A stretch of DNA of 5,230 nt from Chloroflexota bacterium. GTDB taxonomy: Bacteria > Chloroflexota > Anaerolineae > SpSt-600. Every line of letters begins with the position of its first letter. The stretch's first letter is position 1. The stretch covers positions 1 through 5,230 of the forward strand of contig DRAO01000396.1 in the NCBI GenBank assembly GCA_011041825.1, read 5' to 3'. The notes beneath the pieces were generated by a model. It ran no database searches. It was not told the origin of the DNA and saw nothing but the letters and a program-made list of their open reading frames with translations. Below, in pieces: positions 1-4,419 of the stretch. A program made the position numbers and the translations under genes.

Positions 1-97
1 AGCCTAGGGCATCGGCCCAGAGGCCGGTAACCAGCAGGTAGGCCCCGCCTATCAGGAGAAACAAGCTCACCACTGCTCGCACACGCCTGTACCCCAT
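1..97 (-). CDS. Partial unidentified protein with N-terminal membrane or signal segment
   Basis: The ATG lies at 97-95 and the frame stays open to the window edge, giving 32 codons; the C-terminal part is outside the window. The peptide begins MGYRRVRAVV and continues into a hydrophobic stretch at about residues 9-27 (VVSLFLLIGGAYLLVTGLW). A basic head (R4, R5, R7) followed by a hydrophobic core is the layout of a signal peptide or a first transmembrane helix, so the product is probably membrane-bound or exported. A purine-rich GGGAGAAGGGG sits just upstream of the ATG and can serve as the ribosome binding site. The gene follows the helicase-loader gene on the same strand after a 150-nt gap, so it could be the last gene of that operon or have its own promoter. 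I do not recognise the family and 32 residues are too few to assign one. Confidence 0.6.
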   Translation of the reverse strand, partial: MGYRRVRAVVSLFLLIGGAYLLVTGLWADALG

Positions 98-112
98 ATC
101 CCCTTCTCCCTG

Positions 113-140
113 ACCGTGGTTGGCAATGTTGCCCCACGGT
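113..140. repeat. Nested inverted repeat upstream of the 97-1 gene
   Basis: Outer arms ACCGTGG (113-119) and CCACGGT (134-140) enclose inner arms GGCAA (122-126) and TTGCC (129-133). The only unpaired bases are a TT bulge at 120-121 and the centre. In RNA this would be a stem of 12 pairs with one bulge. It sits about 15-40 nt upstream of the start codon of the 97-1 gene. No U-run follows it on the minus strand; instead the presumed ribosome binding site does. It therefore looks more like a leader hairpin or a protein-binding site than a terminator. The function is unknown. Confidence 0.5.
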
Positions 141-213
141 GGGGGCGAAAAAGAAGCATTTTTGTGGGCAATGGTTTCACCTTGCTCGCAAAAACGCCTC
201 TCTTCATTATGTG

Positions 214-228
214 ACCACGATTCGTGGT
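214..228. repeat. Perfect 15-bp palindrome downstream of the loader gene
   Basis: ACCACGA and TCGTGGT (7-bp arms) are separated by a single central T. As DNA it resembles an operator half-site pair; as RNA it could form a 6-bp stem with a 3-nt loop. It lies 19 nt past the stop codon of the helicase-loader gene. No U-run follows immediately on the minus strand, so it is not a standard intrinsic terminator. A weak minus-strand -10-like CATAAT (211-206) lies just beside it, which would put the palindrome in the -35/-10 spacer of a possible promoter for the 97-1 gene. That promoter is uncertain because no good -35 is seen. Confidence 0.45.
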
Positions 229-247
229 TCGGGAATTCACAGGCCCT

Positions 248-1666
248 TCACCGCCGAGAGGTCTTTTCCCGCAAGTATTCCGGGGCTAGGATGGCCAGAA
301 CCTTGGAGATGGAGGGGTCAAACATCCTGAAGCGGATGCGGGAATCAATCTCCTCGGGGTCTTTGGAAGTGGTTATCACCGTGGGAAGACGGGCTACATA
401 GCGGTAATTGAAAATCTGATAGAGCTTTTCCTTGGCCCAGGGGGTGGCGCTCTCGGTGCCCAAATCATCCAGCACAAGGAGGGGGGCAGTACGCACTTCT
501 TCAAATGCTTCATCATAGGAGATGAGGCTCGTGGGGCTGAATGTGGCCCGCAGGTAATCCAGCAGGTCGGGCACCACCACGAAAATGGCCGGATACCCCT
601 TCTGAACCCGGTAGTTGGCGATAGCCGCCGCTAGATGGGTCTTGCCACAGCCTGGGGCTTTGCCCAGGAGCACCAGCCATCCCGAGGGGTCTTTGGCATA
701 TTCCTTCGCCAACCGGAATGCTTCCCGCAGGTTGCGCCTCTCTTCCGAAGTCAACCCCACCTCAGCGGTACGGAGGTCGAAGTTATCGAAGGTCATATGC
801 TTGTAAAGCCCCAGGGCCGAGAGGGGCGATTGCCCCTGTGCCGAGCGATAATCGGGGGCTTTTATCGTAACGATTTCGGTGAAATCATAGTCGGCCAGGC
901 GAGAGCGAAGCCGAGGGTCAATCTCTTCCAGCTCCAAATCGGTAGTTATCACCGTGGGGAGCCGGGCCATATAGCGGTAGTTCAACAGCTGGAAGAGCTT
1001 CTCCTGAGCCCAGGATGTGCTGCTGTGGCTGCCCAAGTCGTCGAGGATGAGGAGGGGGGCGTTTCGCAGTTCGTTAAAGCGTTCATCGTAAGGGAGGCCG
1101 CTATCGGGGGCAAAGGAGGCCCGCAGGTAATCCAGGAGGTCGGGCACCACGATAAATATGGCCGGTTCGCCTCGCTGGAGCCGATAATTGGCGATAGCTG
1201 CTGCCAAATGGGTTTTGCCGCAGCCGTATCCCCCCTTTATCAGGAGCCAACCCCGGGGGTTCCGGGCAAACCGTAAGGCGGCCTCATAAGCCATCCGCAG
1301 GTTGCGGCGAATCTCCTCGTTTACACCAACCCCATTGGGGTTAAACGTCTCAAAGGTCATATGGCTCAGGTGGGAGATGCTGCTCCAACGGCGAAGGTGC
1401 TCCAGCCGTTTCCGTTCCATCTCCCGAATCTTGCATTGGCAGGGGATAAGCTTCCCGAAGTCAGGATGCCCCACCGGCACATCCCTGACGAAGAAGCCCT
1501 TGCCCTTGCAATAGGGGCAGACCTCCCCCTGTTCCGGCGAGGTGTCAGGGGCCTGATGGGGCGGACGGTCACCTGTCCCTGTGTCAGTGTTTGATGTAGC
1601 GGGCGTATTTGCCTCTGAGGATGCTATATCTATCTTCCTCAGGAGCTCGTCCAGCTTTTCCATCAT
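248..1666 (-). CDS. DnaC/DnaI-type helicase loader with tandem AAA+ modules
   Basis: This 472-residue protein is a probable cytoplasmic ATPase that loads the DnaB helicase ring onto DNA. In order it has: a short N-terminal helix and a polar linker (1-48); a zinc-finger region with C50-x2-C53 and C76-x-C78; AAA+ module 1 (about 102-272) with P-loop GGYGCGKT (145-152), Walker B LLILDD (205-210), sensor-1 TVITT (238-242) and arginine region RLRSRL (252-257); a linker; and AAA+ module 2 (about 290-463) with GKAPGCGKT (335-343), LLVLDD (396-401), TVITT and RIRFRM. DnaC and DnaI carry one such module and are usually roughly 250-330 residues long, so this is an internal duplication. The two cores (149-242 and 340-433) align without gaps at 70 of 94 identical residues by hand count. 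The start is one of two adjacent ATGs (1666 or 1663) behind AGAAGG, and lies 83 nt inside the upstream DnaD-domain gene. Family assignment is firm; a role as the loader for the neighbouring DnaB is inferred from family and operon. Confidence 0.9.
   Translation of the reverse strand: MMEKLDELLRKIDIASSEANTPATSNTDTGTGDRPPHQAPDTSPEQGEVCPYCKGKGFFVRDVPVGHPDFGKLIPCQCKIREMERKRLEHLRRWSSISHLSHMTFETFNPNGVGVNEEIRRNLRMAYEAALRFARNPRGWLLIKGGYGCGKTHLAAAIANYRLQRGEPAIFIVVPDLLDYLRASFAPDSGLPYDERFNELRNAPLLILDDLGSHSSTSWAQEKLFQLLNYRYMARLPTVITTDLELEEIDPRLRSRLADYDFTEIVTIKAPDYRSAQGQSPLSALGLYKHMTFDNFDLRTAEVGLTSEERRNLREAFRLAKEYAKDPSGWLVLLGKAPGCGKTHLAAAIANYRVQKGYPAIFVVVPDLLDYLRATFSPTSLISYDEAFEEVRTAPLLVLDDLGTESATPWAKEKLYQIFNYRYVARLPTVITTSKDPEEIDSRIRFRMFDPSISKVLAILAPEYLREKTSRR
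278..1363 (-). repeat. Tandem duplication of the AAA+ module within the loader gene
   Basis: The segments 1363-851 (module 1) and 799-278 (module 2) are diverged direct repeats inside one reading frame. Each begins with codons for HMTF, still alike at DNA level (GGTCATATG just ahead on the plus strand in both), and each ends near a conserved AP[D/E]Y. They are joined by a linker of about 17 codons. The DNA has drifted mainly at third positions while the protein cores stay alike, so the copy is not recent and both modules appear to have been kept under selection. Confidence 0.85.
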
Positions 1667-2297
1667 CCTTACCTTCTGTCGCCCAGCGTTCCAAAATCCG
1701 CTTTATGTACTTCCAATTGCGGACATTCCGCTCAACGGCTATCTTAAATGCCTCTTCAATCCACTCGGCAGGATAGCTCTCCTCGGCCTCCAGGAGTTCC
1801 TCGGCGATGAGGGGGGAGATGAGGCCGATGTTCTGCTCGTAGAGGGTAAAGATGTTGGGCCTGGCCTGCTTGAGCGTAACCTGACCCTGGGGGAGGGCCT
1901 CCAGGTCCAGCTCGCCTTTGCGGGCTTTCTCCAACGCCTGGCGCCCCCGTTCGCTGTTCAGGAAGTAGAGCTCCTTCTCCTCCCCCCCGTCTTCCACCTT
2001 CAACAGCAGCAAGGTCCCCCTGCTCACCGCCCTCTCCAACCCTTTGCGGAGGGTATCAAGGGGTGATGTCCCCCCTGAGTCAAGGGCCTCCAGGAGCAAG
2101 GGGTCAGAAGCCATCTCCTCAAAGCTCACGTATGGGCGCCTGTCCCGTTGATGTTCTATGCGCCAGAAGATGTAGAGGGTGACCTTCAATTCGGGCAGGT
2201 TATCAATGTAAGGGAACAACTCGCTGAAAAAGAGGTCGGGGATGCGGATGACCGACAATTTCCCGGCGGGAAAGCCACCAAATCCCTTCCTGCTCAT
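1584..2297 (-). CDS. DnaD-domain replication (primosome) protein
   Basis: This 237-residue protein belongs to the DnaD/DnaB_2-domain proteins that help remodel DNA and recruit the replicative helicase at origins or restart sites. The N-terminal part (about 12-130) is probably a winged-helix region, seen as alternating helices and strands such as [14 protein letters not shown] and RGTLLLLKV. The C-terminal DnaD domain is clear at about 147-208 ([10 protein letters not shown]...) and ends in the hallmark Y-x3-I-x3-W motif, Y197-I201-W205. A basic/aromatic tail (222-237, ending GKYARYIKH) follows and may contact single-stranded DNA, as proposed for DnaD tails. The ATG overlaps the TGA of dnaB in an ATGA arrangement. 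The GAGGAG formed by the last glutamate codons of dnaB lies 8 nt upstream as ribosome binding site. Its own 3' end overlaps the loader gene by 83 nt. The domain call is firm; partners are inferred from the operon. Confidence 0.9.
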   Translation of the reverse strand: MSRKGFGGFPAGKLSVIRIPDLFFSELFPYIDNLPELKVTLYIFWRIEHQRDRRPYVSFEEMASDPLLLEALDSGGTSPLDTLRKGLERAVSRGTLLLLKVEDGGEEKELYFLNSERGRQALEKARKGELDLEALPQGQVTLKQARPNIFTLYEQNIGLISPLIAEELLEAEESYPAEWIEEAFKIAVERNVRNWKYIKRILERWATEGKDDGKAGRAPEEDRYSILRGKYARYIKH

Positions 2298-3658
2298 ACG
2301 TATTGCTCCTCTTCCTCCTCACCCCAATCCAGTTCCTGCGTCAGGAATTCCACCTCTGTAAACTGGGCCACCTCTTTGCGGAAGTAAAGGGGCACGACCC
2401 CTGTAGGGCCGTTGCGGTGCTTAGCCACAATTATCTCCGCTATGTTTTGCTTCTCCGTGTCGGGGTTGTACATCTCTTCCCGGTAAATGAACATCACCAC
2501 ATCCGAGTCCTGCTCTATGCTGCCGGATTCACGCAGGTCAGATAGGATTGGCCGTTTATCCTGCCTTTGCTCCACGGCACGGGAAAGCTGGGATAAGGCC
2601 ACCACAGGGATGTTCAACTCCCGGGCCAGGGCCTTCAGGGAGCGAGAGATGTAGGAAATCTCCTGGACCCGGTTTTCGGAGCGGGCATCCCCGTGCATAA
2701 GCTGGAGGTAATCAACGATGAGCAGGTCTATCCCGTGCTCGGCGTGGATGCGCCTGGCCTTGGCCCGGAGCTCCATTGCCGAGATGGCTGGGGTGTCATC
2801 AATGAAGATGAGGGCATCGGATAGGATGGCAATAGCCTGAACCAGGCGAGGCCATTCCTCGTCCCGGATGTCCCCCAGGCGCAAGCGTTGGGAATCTATG
2901 CCCGTCTCGGCTGCCAGCAGCCGTTGCACCACCTGCTCCGCCGACATCTCCAAGCTGAAGATGGCCACCCGCTGGCCGAAGCGCTTGGCCGCATTATGGG
3001 CGATGGAAAGGGCCAGGCTGGACTTCCCCATTCCAGGCCGTCCGGCGATGATGACGAAGTCGGATTTCTGGAGCCCCCCCAGCAGTTTATCGAGTTGGGT
3101 GAACCCTGTGGGGACACCGATGAATTCCCCCCTATGGCGATGCAGGTACTCGATGCGTTCGAAGTATTCCTCCAGCACCTGCTTTATGGGCAGCACATCC
3201 CTGTGAAGGCGACGCTGGGACACGCCAAAGATAATCTGCTCAGCCCGGTCCACCACTTCATCTATGTCCCGGGCTTCCTCATAGGCTAAGGAAGCGATTT
3301 CGGTAGCTGCGGAAAGGAGCCGGCGCAAGGTGGCAGTGCGCTCCACGATGCGGGCGTAATGCTCCACGTGGATGGGAGTGGGCACGGCGTTGATGAGCGA
3401 GGTGATGTAAGCAGCACCCCCCACTTCCTCCAGCAGCCCTTTTCGGTCCAATTCATCGCACAGGGTGACGAAATCCACCGGCTCCCTGCGCTCGTGGAGG
3501 TTGAGGATGGCCTGGTAAATCAGGCTGTGAGCCCGGTTGTAGAAGTCATCGGGACGCAAAAAGGAAGCCACCCGTACCACGGCCTCGCTGTCAAGGAGGA
3601 GGCTTCCGAGAACCGACTGTTCTGCTTCTATATTCTGGGGGGGCAAACGCTCCGCCAT
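2294..3658 (-). CDS. dnaB: Replicative DNA helicase DnaB
   Basis: At 454 residues this is a full-length DnaB, the ATP-driven hexamer that unwinds DNA at the replication fork and contacts primase. The N-terminal helical domain (about 4-105) opens with [19 protein letters not shown], a near-consensus start. A linker helix (about 155-175) leads into the RecA-like domain (about 180-442). That domain has P-loop GRPGMGKS (206-213), FSLEMS with the likely catalytic Glu (E237), Walker B LLIVDY (312-317), SQLSR (356-360), [15 protein letters not shown] (372-386), and K413/R415 in AKHRNGPTG, the likely arginine-finger segment. No intein is present. The C-terminus is acidic ([11 protein letters not shown]). 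The start ATG is 8 nt beyond the stop of the nuclease gene with AGGGAAAG just upstream. The last codons overlap the start of the DnaD-domain gene, so the two are probably translationally coupled. All catalytic motifs are intact. Confidence 0.98.
   Translation of the reverse strand: MAERLPPQNIEAEQSVLGSLLLDSEAVVRVASFLRPDDFYNRAHSLIYQAILNLHERREPVDFVTLCDELDRKGLLEEVGGAAYITSLINAVPTPIHVEHYARIVERTATLRRLLSAATEIASLAYEEARDIDEVVDRAEQIIFGVSQRRLHRDVLPIKQVLEEYFERIEYLHRHRGEFIGVPTGFTQLDKLLGGLQKSDFVIIAGRPGMGKSSLALSIAHNAAKRFGQRVAIFSLEMSAEQVVQRLLAAETGIDSQRLRLGDIRDEEWPRLVQAIAILSDALIFIDDTPAISAMELRAKARRIHAEHGIDLLIVDYLQLMHGDARSENRVQEISYISRSLKALARELNIPVVALSQLSRAVEQRQDKRPILSDLRESGSIEQDSDVVMFIYREEMYNPDTEKQNIAEIIVAKHRNGPTGVVPLYFRKEVAQFTEVEFLTQELDWGEEEEEQYV
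2303..2317 (-). promoter_or_regulatory. Ribosome binding site of the DnaD gene inside the dnaB acidic tail
   Basis: Five consecutive glutamate codons near the end of dnaB form a GAG/GAA run whose last GAGGAG is 8 nt from the ATG of the DnaD-domain gene. The acidic tail of the helicase therefore doubles as a Shine-Dalgarno sequence. With the ATGA stop-start overlap, this supports coupled translation of the two proteins. Confidence 0.65.
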
Positions 3659-3666
3659 ATCTTTCC

Positions 3667-4188
3667 CTAATCCATCTCCTCCAAATCTTCCAGGTCGCTG
3701 AGGTCCAGGCTATCGAGGAACTCCTTGAAAGGCGAGAGTTCCTCTTCCTTCACCTCTTCCTCTTCCTCGGAGACAGGGATTCCCTCCTCAGGCGTTATAG
3801 CCGCCTGCTCCATAACCTTGTCTTCCACATATATGGGTACTTCCGCCCGGACGGCCAGGGCTATGGCATCGCTCGGGCGGGAATCTATCTCCACTTTGTG
3901 CCCGTCCACATCCAGTATGATACGGGCATAGAAGGTGTCATTTCGCAAATCATCAACAACCACGTAGGAAATCCTCGCTCCTAAACCCTGGATCACCGAT
4001 TTCAGCAGGTCATGGGTTAAGGGGCGGGCAACGTGGACTCCTTGAAGGTGTATGGCTATGGCATCTGCCTCAAAAGGGCCAATCCAGATGGGGAGATAGC
4101 GCTCCGCTCCCACCTCCTTCAGCACTATGACCCTGTGTTGAGATATTAAACTTACCCTTATGCTATCAATTGTCACTTCAACCATCAT
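3667..4188 (-). CDS. Bifunctional nuclease family (BFN/DUF151) protein
   Basis: This 173-residue protein matches the DNase/RNase domain family described in plants (BFN, DUF151) and widespread in bacteria, where its cellular role is poorly known. The domain covers about 2-125, with the family landmarks [15 protein letters not shown] (31-45), RPLTHDLL (55-62), TFYARI (85-90) and [14 protein letters not shown] (101-114). The last 35 residues are strongly acidic and include [13 protein letters not shown] (151-163), a tail common in this family. The start is ambiguous by one codon: ATGATG follows AGGAGG with only 3 nt to the first ATG and 6 nt to the second, so initiation at 4185 is likely. It is the first gene of the operon, behind a good sigma70 promoter, and ends 8 nt before dnaB. 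Its position suggests co-expression with the replication helicase. Nuclease activity is known for some family members and is only inferred here. Confidence 0.92.
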   Translation of the reverse strand: MMVEVTIDSIRVSLISQHRVIVLKEVGAERYLPIWIGPFEADAIAIHLQGVHVARPLTHDLLKSVIQGLGARISYVVVDDLRNDTFYARIILDVDGHKVEIDSRPSDAIALAVRAEVPIYVEDKVMEQAAITPEEGIPVSEEEEEVKEEELSPFKEFLDSLDLSDLEDLEEMD

Positions 4189-4189
4189 A

Positions 4190-4197
4190 AACCTCCT
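4190..4197 (-). promoter_or_regulatory. Strong Shine-Dalgarno before the nuclease gene
   Basis: The minus strand reads AGAGGAGGTTT immediately before ATGATG. AGGAGG is a full-consensus ribosome binding site. Its distance favours the second ATG (4185-4183) over the first (4188-4186). Confidence 0.7.
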
Positions 4198-4213
4198 CTA
4201 GGGCCGTGGTTTA

Positions 4214-4235
4214 GCCATCCGATACCCTCGGTGGC
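4214..4235 (-). promoter_or_regulatory. Hairpin in the leader of the helicase operon
   Basis: On the plus strand GCCA (4214-4217) pairs with TGGC (4232-4235), and CCGA (4219-4222) with TCGG (4228-4231). One bulged T sits at 4218 and there is a 5-nt loop. In the predicted 5' untranslated RNA of the minus-strand operon this is an 8-pair stem, about 17 nt after the predicted start of transcription and about 17 nt before the AGGAGG. No U-run follows, so it is not an attenuator-type terminator. It may only be an mRNA-stabilising structure. Confidence 0.35.
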
Positions 4236-4258
4236 AGACAGGGTGAGCTTCTGTTTGA

Positions 4259-4287
4259 ATTATACCACTTTAAAGTCTCTTTGGCAA
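4259..4287 (-). promoter_or_regulatory. Sigma70-type promoter of the nuclease-dnaB-DnaD-loader operon
   Basis: On the minus strand the -35 TTGCCA (4287-4282) and the -10 TATAAT (4264-4259, perfect consensus) are separated by exactly 17 nt. The -10 is preceded by TGG, giving an extended -10 (TGGTATAAT). Transcription would start near 4252, leaving a leader of about 64 nt before the nuclease start codon. No other good promoter was seen between the four genes. Confidence 0.75.
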
Positions 4288-4332
4288 TAGAAGCGGGCTC
4301 CGAGAGAAGAAGGCCGCTCCTCCTTCCTGTTT

Positions 4333-4361
4333 TTGGCATAAACCCGTTGCTGTGGTAAAAT
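4333..4361 (+). promoter_or_regulatory. Sigma70-type promoter of mutL
   Basis: The -35 TTGGCA (4333-4338) and the -10 TAAAAT (4356-4361) each differ from consensus at one position, with a 17-nt spacer. The predicted start is near 4368, giving a leader of about 52 nt. The promoter is back to back with the one for the helicase operon, with about 45 nt between the two -35 boxes. Confidence 0.7.
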
Positions 4362-4368
4362 GTGTTTG

Positions 4369-4392
4369 CCATACGACTTTGCCCTCGTATGG
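4369..4392. promoter_or_regulatory. Inverted repeat at the predicted mutL transcription start
   Basis: Perfect 8-bp arms CCATACGA (4369-4376) and TCGTATGG (4385-4392) are separated by 8 nt. The repeat begins just after the predicted +1 of mutL and ends 27 nt before the start codon. It could be an operator, where a bound repressor would block promoter clearance, or a stem-loop at the very 5' end of the mutL mRNA. No regulator gene for it lies in the window. Confidence 0.5.
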
Positions 4393-4419
4393 TCACGCCT
4401 GCTCTAACGGGAAGGGGAT

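Noticed and set aside
148..185. Possible minus-strand terminator: stem GCAA-GGT/ACC-TTGC (168-185, one bulge) followed by U-rich 155-148
   Set aside because: The stem is short and the U-run begins about 12 nt after it and is interrupted, so it does not fit an intrinsic terminator; end of the operon remains undefined.
120..401. 93-codon plus-strand open frame across the 98-247 gap
   Set aside because: More than half overlaps the loader gene antisense, the peptide is unremarkable, and no plus-strand promoter or ribosome binding site is evident.
635..1276. 213-codon plus-strand open frame, and others at 1581-2066 and 2888-3289
   Set aside because: They are antisense to the loader, DnaD and dnaB genes, have low-quality peptides with no family features, and the minus-strand frames explain the same DNA fully.
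2294..3658. Intein in dnaB
   Set aside because: DnaB is a common intein host, but the P-loop and all motifs are continuous and the length of 454 residues is normal.
4211..4396. 61-codon minus-strand open frame in the divergent promoter region
   Set aside because: It spans both predicted promoters, ends just short of the nuclease gene, and has no good ribosome binding site or recognisable sequence.
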